A stretch of 64,000 nucleotides of DNA. It comes from Styela clava (taxonomy: Eukaryota > Chordata > Ascidiacea > Stolidobranchia > Styelidae). Shown here one piece after another: positions 48,435 through 60,265 of the stretch (position 1 is its first letter; every line of letters starts with the position of its first letter). The position numbers and the translations under genes were made by a program. The stretch lies in the NCBI RefSeq assembly GCF_964204865.1, contig NC_135258.1, positions 14,871,001-14,935,000 on the forward strand. The letters run 5' to 3'. The notes beneath the pieces were generated by a model. That model was not told the DNA's origin. It made no database searches and worked only from the letters and a program-made list of their open reading frames with translations.

Positions 48435-48690
48435 GTGACCGTACATTTGAACCCACGTACATTTGAACCATGTACATTTGAACCCATGAGTATATCTGCG
48501 GGTTCAATCTATATGCGGGTGATAAAACCCATGGATTAGGGTTAGTATGAGTTCAAATATCAGTAAATCAAAAAAAATGAAAAATTTTCATAGGTGCAAT
48601 AGTATGCAGGTGCAATTGTCGTGGGTTCAGATGTACGTGGTTCAAATGTACGTGGGTTCAAATGTACACGGGTTCAAATGTAATGGAACC
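48435..48690. mobile_element. TIR element built from 'tacatttgaacccacg' units
   Basis: On the left, 16-17 bp units (ccgtacatttgaacccacgt, acatttgaaccatgt, acatttgaacccatg) repeat directly. On the right the inverse unit repeats (cgtggttcaaatgtac, cgtgggttcaaatgtac, acgggttcaaatgta). The element therefore has inverted termini that are themselves short tandem arrays. The centre contains 'gcgggttcaatctatatgcg' and 'atggattagggttagtatga'. Confidence 0.75.
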
Positions 48691-48699
48691 TAAATCAAC

Positions 48700-51600
48700 A
48701 TTCAGGATTTGCGCAATCGTAAATTTGCTAGGTTAATCTATCTTATTCTATCTAATACTAAAATAACACAAACACCATAGAAAAGCATGAGAAACTCAAT
48801 TATCATTCTAAAAAATCTGCATCTCACCAACCAATGAAGATCAAATCCAAGGCAGAGGATAAAACCCAGAATAAAATTAATTTAGTTTTAAAATCAGCCC
48901 TTAACCGCTGTCGCTGATGTGAACGCAAGGGTATAATAGAAATATGAAACTTCGATATCCGGCGACCCCTTATTCTTGCAAAAGACGAGCGGCAGGCGGA
49001 AATATAGAATACCAACTTTAGGATATCGCCGCCGAAACATTCGCGGTGACAAAGACAATCAGCGAATTTGATGAAATTAACCAGTAAAAAAACGCTTCAT
49101 TGCCGACTTTTCAATGTTTCAATTAATTTCCATATGGAGTATCGGCCTTCGACGTTCTGGATCCCTGTTATGTATAAAAAAAATATTCATCATTCGACTA
49201 TTCGTTAAAAATATTCAAATTATTCGATTCGAAATTTTTTTTTGCCCATCCTATAACTAACAGCCATTTATTTTGGCTTTGATTCCTAATAAGTTTGTCA
49301 AAGAGGGTCGTAATCGTGGAGGATACAAGATGCAGTAGCTGCTTGAGATGATCGCCAGTTATTTCGGGACTATTTTCGATTACTGGAACAAAATTAAAAT
49401 GCTCTAGAAATTCAAATAATCATTGAGTTGTTTGATTTATGCATAATATTCGGAAATGCGACAAAAACTGGAAATCCATGAAAGCAAGCCAATGATTACA
49501 GTCATTTCTAAAATCTTTCCAAGTAAAAAGTGTCCGAGCGGCCGCGAAAACGCATACTGTTGCGTCACTATTGCATCTTGTAGATTAGTCAACACTACGC
49601 AAATGAACACGGGGGAATCCATTCGACTAACTAATAGACTTCCGCATTTTAATTCCAAGTCAATGATTAGTTTTCAATTAAAAATTTCCTTTGAAAGTAA
49701 TTATTTTTTGAAGCATTAACAAGAGCCTCAGGAAAGGTTGTTGAGAGCCGCATGCGGCATGCGTGATATAGTTTGGATATTTCCAGGGGGTGACTGAAAA
49801 TTGCATTCATCAGTTTCGTTTATTTGTAATATCGTAAATTTTTAAATTATCCCCTCAAAGGTTTTGTTTTTTTCTAGATATTTTTTCAGTCATTCTAAAT
49901 ACCTTTTATGAATTGCGATGTGGTCAGCTTCGTTTTATTAATGAATAATCACCGTTAGCCAATTGATATTGGCTATTTGATGTCTAAATCTTTCGTATTT
50001 TTTGGCTCCATCAAAACCACAACATACCTTGCTGAAACGTGCAAAAAATGTCACATTACACAAAAAAAATCAAAATACTCGCAAAAATGTTAAAAAAACA
50101 TAAAAAAGTTTGTTTAAACATCTCATGATTTGGTTTAAGAAGGGTATCTTCGGAGTGTTCGGAGTGACCTGTTCTACATTATTGCCATAGTAATTTCTTT
50201 TGTGTTCGATGAATTTTTGCTCAATTGTTATTTTGTCAGCTACTAGTTATCTTTGTTGTTTCACAATACAATATGTTCTGTATCTGTTGTTGGTTCTATA
50301 ACATTGGATCTGGGGCCAAGCCGTTTTGTTAACTTTGTATTGTTTGCCAGAAAAAAGTATGAAATTAAGTTAGCAACAATTGTAAAATGCAATCGTATTA
50401 TTACATCACAAAATATAGACTTAGTTGCTGTCCACTCACGCCTTTGAATTAATTAACGGCCTTGTAACTCACAAAGTCATGCTCAAGTCGCTGACGGCAT
50501 TTGCCGGTCATACCTTTCAGTAAAAAAACATATCCATCTGGTGAACTGATTATAGAGTATTTTATTTCGTCGACCAGTTCAGAAAAATGCAGTAGTCAAC
50601 TGTCGTTCAAAGCAGCGCACATCGACAATATTGCTTTTTTCTGTTTTGGCATTAGTCGTGCACTTGACAATCCGCTAGATAACGAGCGCAAGGGAACAAG
50701 GAACGGTAAATTATTGTCGAAGTAGCGCACCTAGAAATTATACTTTTTCGCTTTGACATGGGCTTACAGCAGTACCAGATTAAGCATTAAGCAATGTGAG
50801 ATGAAACCTAGGAGCCTCGACATTCGAAATGCGATTCATTTATAGCTCGCTGCTAAATTTAACCGGTATAGCTAAAATTGTTATAGCTAGAATTTAAGCG
50901 GTTCAAACATTTTTAAAACCAGCATTCATTTATTTTTTAATAGAGCTAATAATTCTTGTCGCAAATATTTTCTAGTCACAAGATTAAAAATTGATACAGT
51001 CGAATGAATGAATTTTTCTAAATTAAAAAATTTAGCATAGTGCTCGTCGGTTAATTAATGAGTATCAATGCTGTGTCACGGGTTAAGATGGTTATTATTG
51101 CTGCTATCGCTTAACAAAGCAGCACATCTTTATCTTGTCAAAGAGTTTTAAAATCAAATATTGTGAGATATATTGGTTACACGAACCTCTTCGTTGATAT
51201 GTTTATTAGCAGACTTTCCAGTGAAATTATTGGGAATATCAAAACACAGACACTGGCTAAGTATCGGCCTCTTGCAGTGCTAAGTGAAATATAGACTTGT
51301 TCCATGATATAGTCATGCGTTTTGGTTTCTGCATTATAAGTAGGCTATATTTTGGATTGGTGGAAATCTAGGTTTCAAATGTGAAAACAGGCTTTTCAGA
51401 GCAGAAGAGATAATTGATACCAGGTTAAATATAATAGAAAATTATTGATTTAAATGCAATTTACTATGCATATACTTTAATTTCAATGTTATTGAATGAA
51501 TTTGTTACATAAGTTTACGTATTTATTTATTGACTCGTTGATTCGCATCAAAAAAATTATCCGCGACGGAATTTTTCTAATAGTTTTCTTTCAAACGCAA

Positions 51601-52260
51601 TTTACTTCGAAAATTTACATATAAATATAAGGGTCGTGAGAAGATGACCCGCACTTCAACTGAAAGACTTGTCTTAGTTTACTCATTGATATATTCCGTT
51701 ATTCCAACCCTGCTGGGAAGTTTACACAACACAAGATGCAAACTTAACCTATGCTTGTGCGTCACTGGCTCTATCCTCTCAGAAAATTAGACATAAGATT
51801 TTTCTTATAAAACAAGACAGAAACAGTTTCAGTCTGTAAATTCGTGTATCCTTCAAAAACTAGCGACTGTGGTGGGAAGTTAGAGTTATCACTTGTATGG
51901 CATACAGTAGTGAATACTGATTGAGAGGAATATTGATTTTGAAGAGGGTTATGACTTTACACCACTCAGTGTAGAAAGTCCACAATATTCTTAGTGAATT
52001 GAGCAGGAAGGTAGAATTATTAGAATACAATACGTTGATATTGGAGACGTGTTTAAATATATTAAAAAGATGTTTGATGGAACTATGAATTCGCTACGTT
52101 TTTGAAAAGTTTGCTAGCAAATATCATGTCCATGATGCAAATACCGAAATAAGGGTTATGCTATATATATCGTTGTTAAAGTGTCCATGGAATTAAACTT
52201 TTTGGAGACAATTTATGTTATTGAAAATTGTACATTTTTTGGAAAGCTTTTCATATTCTT
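48700..52260. other. Gene-poor stretch
   Basis: AT-rich sequence with scattered open frames of 60-90 codons on both strands and no coding context. A tRNA-like block, gtgtccgagcggccgcgaaa, at about 49531 may be a SINE remnant. No gene, clear TIR element or RNA was recognised. Confidence 0.45.
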
Positions 52261-52302
52261 TTTTCTGCATTATAAATAGTATAGGTTAACAATATTACAA
52301 TC

Positions 52303-53983
52303 ATGAAATTTCTTGTTATTTGCTGTTTTATATTGCTGCTTCCCTGTGTGTTATGTCATATGCCGACATTGTATGAATTTTTTTCACACGTGGTAGCAAA
52401 TGTCAACGCGAGTCGCGCCAGATGTGACTCGAATCAGTGTCAAGGAAGGCCAGGAAAAAGAGGAATAGAGGGAGCACGTGGATTGCCCGGGATTAAAGGA
52501 GAACAGGGTGAACCTGGAACAGGGGAACATCTAGAAAAAAAGATAAAGGAGTTGGAAGGTGATGATTTGAAACGAATAATTGCGAAAATGTAATGTAATT
52601 GGTTAATTGGGTTTCAATTAAAACGTGTTGTACATTGTACATATATATTTCTAAATATTCCAACGTTTTTGTTTTGTTTTTTTTCAAGATTCTTTCTTGA
52701 TGATTAAGAAGCTTATGATGAGGAAAATTTGTAAGTATTCTACTATACTGTTAATATATGCATAAGTTATTATGTGGAACCTTATTTTAATATACCCGCT
52801 TTAAGTAATGTTTTTCAAAATACTTCGGGTCGGCAACCTACGTCCCGCAAGCCAGATCCGGCCCGCGGAGTGAAATAATCCGGGTTTGACGATGAATTAA
52901 TGTTATAATCCACGTTTGAAGAGTTGAATATATTCTTTACGTAACAGAATTAATTGTGAGGCATGTGTGGATTAAAATATATTATAACCTAACAATTTAT
53001 TGAACAGCTATACGGTTTAACGAGCCTACAATTTAATTATAATTAGACAAATAGCAACACGCAGGGAAGTTGATGCTGAGGGCAGAGGGTTCAATTGCAC
53101 AAAAAATATTTGAATAGAGTTTCTTGAGATGCATTGCAATGAGGAAATAAAATCCATATTCTATTCTAGAGATGTATAACTGTTTGATTTTTATCCAATT
53201 TGATAAAAATATGCGAGAAAATTCACATTGATGTTTGTAAGTACATATGCGTGCAAACAATTATTTTCGAAATTGAACATTACAAAGAACAGTCTGAGAA
53301 CTTGGATTAGTGATGCCCATTTAGAAAATGTTCCAATCTTGGCTTCATCCAATGTGCCGCCCGTTGTCGAAAAGATATCAAGCGCGATGCAAAACAAAAG
53401 CGTCACATTAAATGTCATTTGTAATGTTTTCTTTTGCCTAGACCAGGGCTACTCAACTATTTTACCAAAGATCCGCATACAAAACTGAAAAGGTATTTGG
53501 GTCCGGTCTTTCCAGAAATTATATTTCGGCATCCTTAAACACGCAATTCCTCTGCCGACTAATGATTGTTAGATAATCAAGATTGTTTGTTATGGCATTA
53601 TAGTTCTTTTCATATATACCTTTAAATCTATAAAAGTGAATTTTTTATAAAAGGGAACTTCAAAAGTGGGGCTAATGATCCAAAATAAAGAATTATGCGC
53701 GGTCCGAATCGAATACCCAAAAGGTCCGGATTCGGACCGCAGTCCGCCAGTTGAGTAGCCCTGGCCTAGACGACTGAATCGAGTTCACGAGTTGTCGCAC
53801 GGGGTTTAACATCTAAAATTTCAGCTTCTGATCTGTGTGAAAAAAATGATTTGATGATGCAACCCCCAATTCCCCCCCCCCCCCCCCCCGCGAGCGACAA
53901 AAGGTTGCCGACCCATGACCCACAGTGTTCAGTGTTCCCCGCCAGCACAGATGAGACAAGCAAGAAATGAAACGTCATATCAT

Positions 53984-54034
<51 letters not shown>

Positions 54035-55542
54035 TAGCTTATAATTCTGATAAAATTTTAGCGGGGATTTGCTACATGGATGTAAAGAATCGTCATATTA
54101 TTTCTGACTCGCAAATCACAGCTTCATCAATATTCAATTACAATCATCAAGCTTATTATGGACGATTGGACAATCTGGATCGTTCTGGGGGAAAGTATCC
54201 TTACTGGGCTGCAAAGATAAGTAAATGATTTTGATCTTATATCATTATTATTCAAAGAATCATTCTAATTATCTGTCATTTGTTTGCATGAACATATTAC
54301 AAACGTGAAGATGTTTTCAAACTCCCCAATTATGCAATTTTATTTGGATATATTAAAATATACGTCTCAAATGAAAAACTACAGAAGTTACTTTTAGAAT
54401 CTGTAAAACAAATTTTGATATCAAGAGGAAACCAAAATACATTAATACCTTGAATAACAATATATAGTTTTCAGATCTAGGGTTTATCTGTCATTATAAA
54501 AACACTCATATCACTCATAATGTGGTTCTAGTTTGATTCAACTTGGTTTCGGTTTGATTCATCTGCAGTTCGTAGAATTTAAGCAGTGAGGAAGAATATA
54601 TATATATATATGTGAGGAAGTAAAATTGTAGCAAATTTATATAACATAAAAACAAATGAATTTTTTTTGATAGATGCAATAGGAGAATGGCACCAGGTAG
54701 ATTTCGACGCATCTACTCTGATAGGAGGAATCGTGACACAAGGATGCCCAATTTGTGATGAATGGGTTACTTCTTTCAAAATATTGTATGGAAATTCTAC
54801 AAGCGCAATGAAAACAATACAGGAAAATGGTTCTGACAAGGTATAATGTATTTCAAAACTTTAAACTTTCAAAATCTCTCTGGATAATAATAAATAAAGA
54901 CCATCCAGTGGCGCAGTCACGTGGGGTTTCGGGGTCAGAGCCCTCATTTTAAAATTTTTGGAAAAAATGAAAAATACACTAATAACGTGTGCGGTTGCAT
55001 TTTGTTCAAATCGTCAATTATTTTCGTTAGCATGGCGTATTATTTATGCCGACAACACTTTTTCGTCGTTATGTTATATTCTTCCTAAATTATAAATTTC
55101 GCACAACATTTCTAGTCCCACGAGGACGATGATAATTCCTTTTTTGTTCTCGCGTGGAATGGTGAATTCAGTGAGAAAATTGAGATTCTGAACCCAATTT
55201 ATGAATTTGATAATCATGGTTGCAACGGGATGAGCGTGAAAGCTTTAAAAATGGTAATAGCGTCAGGTCGGATGGGATTTCTGCACCGAAACCTCTACCA
55301 GAGAAATTTGTGGACCGGCGTCCTCACACTAAAGGGTGACTATTTATTTATTATTTACACAAAAAGGATTTTTATTTGTATTTCAGATATTTGCTGGAAA
55401 TAGTGACAGAAGCACTAAAGTCACTAACATATTTCCGCATGTAATAATATGTCGATACATTCGAGTTTATCCTCAAACATGGCTTGGGCACATAGAGATG
55501 AGAGTGGAGTACATTGAAGGGATGTGCCATGGTCTTTTGTAA
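52303..55542 (+). CDS. Secreted collagen-like protein with an F5/8 type C (discoidin) domain
   Basis: Exons: 52303-52558, 52689-52730, 54062-54220, 54674-54840, 55387-55542 (TAA 55540-55542); 259 aa. A signal peptide (MKFLVICCFILLLPCVLC) is followed by a Cys-containing linker (RARCDSNQC) and about eight collagen triplets (GRPGKRGIEGARGLPGIKGE). A charged/hydrophobic stretch (EHLEKKIKELE then SFLMIKKLMMRKI) could form a trimerising neck. Exons 3-5 form one complete F5/8C domain: ISDSQITASSIFNYNH, YYGRLDNLDRSGG, WHQVDF, VTQGCPICDEWVTSFKILYG, IFAGNSDRSTKVTNIF, CRYIRVYPQTW, ending in GMC. F5/8C domains bind glycans or membrane phospholipid, and collagen stalks make oligomers, so a soluble multivalent binding protein is likely. 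The exon-1 donor (gaag|gtgatg) is weak and was chosen because it keeps frame; without it the frame stops at 52593. A TATAAATA at 52271 is only 25 bp from the ATG. Confidence 0.8.
52823..53917. mobile_element. hAT MITE of the 'gtcggcaacc' family, host of a nested element
   Basis: The left end cgggtcggcaacctacgtcc with cagatccggcccgcggag and the right end cgcgagcgacaaaaggttgc then cgaccc form inverted termini, mirroring the element at 30235. It contains a poly-C run at about 53872-53889 and a complete second hAT MITE at 53444. It lies in the intron before the first F5/8C exon. The 8-bp duplication is no longer recognisable. Confidence 0.7.
53444..53763. mobile_element. Nested hAT MITE with perfect 8-bp duplication
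   Basis: TIRs CAGGGCTACTCAACTA and its near-inverse (cagttgagtagccctg) are flanked by gcctagac at 53436-53443 and 53764-53771. Subterminal blocks ccaaagatccgcatac and aaaggtccggattcggaccg are present. Inserted inside the older element 52823-53917. Confidence 0.92.
53985..54034. repeat. (TA)n microsatellite
   Basis: An almost pure TA run of about 48 bp just upstream of the first F5/8C exon. A shorter run occurs at about 54597-54611 in the next intron. Confidence 0.95.
55116..55253 (+). CDS. Candidate in-frame cassette exon inside the F5/8C gene
   Basis: This 138-bp stretch is open, begins after an acceptor-like cacaacatttctag and ends at a donor-like aaaatg|gtaata. It is phase 0 at both ends, matching the phase-0 intron (54841-55386) in which it sits. 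It would add 46 residues (SHEDDDNSFFVLAWNGEFSE and onward, with one Cys) to a loop of the F5/8C domain. Family alignment from memory joins exon 4 directly to exon 5, so the main transcript should skip it. The surrounding 54905-55340 could instead be an unrecognised transposon. Confidence 0.25.
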
Positions 55543-55559
55543 CTTATATATATGTAAGA

Positions 55560-57550
55560 AATCGATAACGATCTCATATAAATATAATACTAATGCCTTT
55601 CTGATGGGTCTGGCTATCATGGAATGGAAGTCTCCGTGCAATGGTGATATGCCGACTGAACATTATGGATGCCGAACAATGTTAATTTTCTAATTTTATA
55701 TTGAAACTCTATTTAATCAAATATCCTGCACATAGCAACCAGCGTTCTTCATACATTTCATTATTTATTTATATATAGCTCGTTGACAATCAGAAGGGTC
55801 TCGGAAAACTTTAGAGATCTGCAAAGACAATTAAATTTGGGCTCTTTGTTTCATAAATGAAGTTGACTATTTTCGTCTCGACTGCTATACACTACGTACA
55901 GATTTGACGAATGTGAAAAAATCCTACAATCCTCTGTGAAAACGTATTCACACGATCTTGTTTAAAACTAATATTTAAATGAAACAGACATAATGTGCGC
56001 ACAAATGTTCCATCTTGTAAAAATATAGATATGGTATTCTTAGCAAATTATTTTCCCAACAAAAATTTATGCGATTGAAAAATCATGATTTGGTTATGTC
56101 TAATCTCTACAACTCGGTATATGATTGCCAATTGCAATTGTTATTGTATTAGATGGGTTTTCAGCTCGTAGTCATTCTATACCAGCTGTGAGCTACGTTT
56201 TTCGTTTTGTAATAAACATTTTCGCTCCAGATCTGTTTGTCTGCTTCGTTCCATGGCGTGAGGCCTTGGCTATAGTTCTGTGACTGCGTAAACTTTTCTG
56301 TATTCTTTGATGATTATCTAATATCCTTGACTGGCCCGTCACTTTCCCATTGGAAAAAAAAAAAAATTAGATTCACGCCAGTGCCACTGTAAAGTAATTT
56401 AAAAAGATCAGAAAATATATAGAACAATTTGACTCTTTGAGTCAAAATGAGCACGAGTCAAAAGTCATATTACGGTTCACCAAATGCTAAAGCTTCGTAT
56501 ATATGATTTTCTCTTTTGGGAACAAACAATACAATCCTGAACTAAATATTCATGATCTTTTGCAATAATTAAAATGCAGTGTTAACGTTAAGTCTCCGTA
56601 TTAAGTGGGTGATACAAGCGTTAAAAATCTCGGCTACCGGAATCTTTATAATTGCAAATGAACAAAAATCCACCGATGGATACGTGAATGCAGTGACCCC
56701 ACAACCATTATACGGAGCTCTGTGCCAATAGAACAGTTTTACCCTACTTTCCTCCGCTTTACCTTATTTTCATTTTAATTATTTCAGTGGATCGGAAGAA
56801 AAATTCTTTCCTACCCATGGCGCCAAGTTGACAAAATTACAATTTCGATTCCTTGCTAAAAAATAAAATATCCTGACTCGAGTTTTCGACTCCGGTCGAT
56901 TATAGCAAATTATCAATTTAACGAGAGCAGGTACCAACTCAAAAACAATCCAGACGCAACATATAAGCGATCTACTGCTGCCGATGACACTGATATGGAA
57001 TTCGATTTACAATTTTGATTTGACGCTCGATCAGAGAACTGATTTCAGTACTAGTTGCATAGGCTGACCGCCATGCACTTAGTCATTGGATCTTCGTGTC
57101 CATATGCTTGAACGTTGATTTTTTTTTCAATAATATTATTTTATTGTTATAGAATCTAAGTATACAAATGTTTTCGAATGTCAATAAATTCTACCAGTGC
57201 AGGTATTCTGTAATGTTCCTAACTGGGTATAGAGTGAAATACCAGTTAGAGATTTTGATTTCTCCTTGGCTATGAAATACCAGGTGTAACATAGGGAAAA
57301 ATGGAGGTAAATATAATTACTTCAAATTTTTATTAAGCAAATCATATGGTATTTGACAACTCATCTATTCCGTAGAGGGATATTATGTTATAATATATAT
57401 TGGATATTGCTTGGCAAAGGGAGATAGAAATAGATGGAAGCTGTACCGAGCATATAATGCAAATAATGAAAATTGTATGTTATTGGTTAAGTATTGTGTA
57501 AATAGTTCAATGTGTCAAGTCAAAATGAAGTAGTGAAATTTGTGTAATGT
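55560..57550. other. Downstream intergenic stretch
   Basis: AT-rich sequence after the F5/8C gene. A polyadenylation hexamer lies at about 56210 (taataaacat), which would give a long 3'UTR; a nearer signal was not seen. No gene was recognised. Confidence 0.4.
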
Positions 57551-57551
57551 T

Positions 57552-57753
57552 CAGGGTGTCCAAAACATTTTGCCCGATTTTATAGTAATAACACTTCAAA
57601 ATTCTGTCCGATTTCATAGCAATAACGATTGTAGTTCTCATTTATCATACAATAAAATTTATTTAAACTTACTTTAATTGTTATTACTATAAAATCGGGC
57701 GACATTTTTTATTGTTATTACTATAAATCGGACAAATTTTTTCAGACACGCTG
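57552..57753. mobile_element. Palindromic MITE, 'cagggtgtccaaaacatttt' type
   Basis: The left arm (cagggtgtccaaaacatttt, gcccgattttatagtaataa) is mirrored on the right by gttattactataaaatcggg, and again by gttattactataaatcggac and a TIR relic ttcagacacgctg. Each arm holds the 'cgattttatagtaataac' block twice. Related in TIR sequence to the mariner-type element at 19131 (cagggtgtc). Confidence 0.75.
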
Positions 57754-57759
57754 TATCTA

Positions 57760-60265
57760 GTCAAGTATGCTAAATGTGAATAGATTCGTAATACATCATA
57801 GAACGCAAAAAGAAATGGGCGAAACTGAAATGACGTATTTGTATGACCTCGCGGAGAATATTACAATGGAAAGGCTCGATAAAACCACTTGTTTACACGC
57901 CCATTCATGTTTTCTGTTGATTTAGTTTGTCTACGAACACACCAAAGGCAATCAGTATACCTTGATCAGTCCCTCAAAAGTCAATGATAGAATGTCTAAG
58001 CAATTATTAGTTTAACTTCCCACATTACGACTGCCACATGAAATTTCGGGCGCCAATTCAATGTCCTTCTTGAAATGTATGTAAAACAGGAATATATTTT
58101 CTTGTGATATACCTTCATAAGAAGTTCATTTGCACCAACTATTTCCAATTTTATAATCATTAGGACTGGGTATACTCGAAGGTCAAAAATTATTGAAAAG
58201 TATATCTGACTTAAAACTTGCGAGGATAAAACTCAGGTATAACATTTTTATATCGGAATTCAATTTACCAAATAGGTTTCCTGGTGATAATGGGTGTTTC
58301 CCAATTATCAACTTCCGTGTTTATTTCCATAACCGTGACCAATCAGCAATAAGTCTCAAATCCTCTCTCACTCGGAAAGCTTTTCAGGTTTGGTTGTAAA
58401 CATTGCCTCGTTTTCGTAGTTTTGCCTACTATTTGTCAGTTTTTAGTAGTTGGTTATAAACTAAATACCCTAATGCTCATTATATTTTCGTAGGTCTAAG
58501 AGTTTTGGTTTAGTTGCAGCAATAAAAAGTATGTCCTGAAAAACTGACGATAGGCTGGACTAGAAATTAAAACCAGTACCAACCGTTGGATGGTTGAATA
58601 CTTGAAATAAATAATCTAGCTTGCAACTTTTCAAACAGTTTGTAAGTGCCAGATCACTTAAGATCAAATAAAAAACACTTCGAAAATGAGCATAAAAATA
58701 TTTGCATTGATAAAGTAAAAAAAAAAGTTTTTTCGCGGTCAAAGGTCGCGGAAACATCAATTTTTTAACCTTCATGAGTGACTAAGATATCAACATTTAT
58801 GCTATTTGAGAAAATAGCAGTGTTATAATGTCATAAATATTGATGGTTTGTAGAATCTCTAATATCAAACAATGATAATACTTAACTTTCAGTAAGCTTC
58901 AACATGATTCCAAGCGCTCGGCTTTCCTATAGGAGTGACCGTATATGAGCGGTCAGATTTTTGATGTAATTCAGGACTGTTTTAAGACGATGACGGTTGT
59001 TTACTTTGGATATTTACAATCGTCATAAATGTTATATTCCACTTGCTGTCCGGGAAACAATATTTATTCCTGATAATTATTTGGTCCTGATTACAATTCT
59101 GATTCAATTCCAAGAAGTTTAAATGCTTAAATAGAGATTACTGGTAAAATTTAAAGATTTAGCAAATACTATACCGGACCAGAAAAGAAAAAGACATTCT
59201 AGTATATAGTAAATATCTTTTACGAGGTTTACTGAACACGATGTGTACATACATATGGGTCGTTTTATTATTGCGTTGTTCTTGTTATTCTTATTGGTAT
59301 TTTTCTTGTTATCGCTATGAAAAATCGCTTTTCTCATTACCTACTGGACCAATTGATTTGAAATTTTCAGTGGGTAAAGAATGTAATTTTTACTGAAATT
59401 CTATTTATTTTCAAAATATTTGTGGTCTCTATGAGATTCGTTTTTTTTTGTGCGTGATGACGTCAACAAAAATTGCGCATCTTGTGGCGGTTCCGCTCTC
59501 GCGTTAGTTGTGAAGATTGAGGTACCGGTAGTCTACTTCAGGGATGGCCAATTCGAATATCGCGACCTTCGAATATCGTTTTTCGTGTTCATAGGAATAC
59601 CGAATATTGCGCACACATTCTAGCGCCGCCGTCCACGTTTTGATTGAAAACATTTTACAATTCCCTTTTTTCATTTTTCATCGTAGTCGGAGACAGACTT
59701 GTGCGCGCAGGAAATAAATTACAACCGACATAAAAGGACAGCCGACAAGAAGTGCTGGTTGAAGAAGATGGTTTGTGCGGCCTCGGCAATAAATCAAAAA
59801 GCAAATTGTGTTGGAATTAATTGTTTTCATTCTCAGATTCAATAGTGACCGAACATAACGGAAAATATTTGCATTCCTTGCAATTTATAACGTATAAAAT
59901 AAATTATTTAGTATCGCGGATTTTACGTTACCCGGGCGTCGTTGATGATATAGTTCAGTTCAAGTTGGTGGTATTAATTTATAAGCACGAATGAAAGCAT
60001 AACAAACCCACACCAAAAGATTGCAGCGCCGAATCGAAAAACAAAACACGACTTACGGTCTTAATTCTTCGTCATTGGCAATTGAAATTTGGGAATTGGG
60101 TTCACTCTTTGATTGTGACAATGATCGCGTACTAACATTTGAGTTTTTCTGAATTAACGAATGGTGGAGAAAAATAAAATTTCAATCCCATGCTAGCACA
60201 TTAATCAATTGAATCAAACTAAATAACTCTGATTCATACTTCTATTTTGATTATATATATTTCAG
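57760..60265. other. Gene-poor stretch with one dispersed repeat copy
   Basis: No supported gene. Copy 7 of the '(GTT)n / cttgtggcggttc' repeat occupies about 59225-59535: head gaacacgatgtgtacataca, then gaccaattgatttgaaattt, tcagtgggtaaagaatgt, gtgcgtgatgacgtcaac and gcgcatcttgtggcggttcc. Minus-strand open frame 58560-58775 shows no domain. Confidence 0.5.
59225..59535 (+). repeat. Dispersed '(GTT)n / cttgtggcggttc' repeat, copy 7
   Basis: All head blocks are present in the standard order, ending at cttgtggcggttcc. The distal tail (gtccatatatttgaacata) is absent here, so this copy is truncated. An isolated tail-like block (cgtgtccatatgcttgaacg) occurs at about 57096. Confidence 0.7.

Noticed and set aside
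52271..52278. TATAAATA as TATA box of the collagen/F5-8C gene
   Set aside because: It lies only 25 bp before the ATG, leaving almost no leader; it could still be real if the leader is minimal or trans-spliced, so it is mentioned but not annotated.
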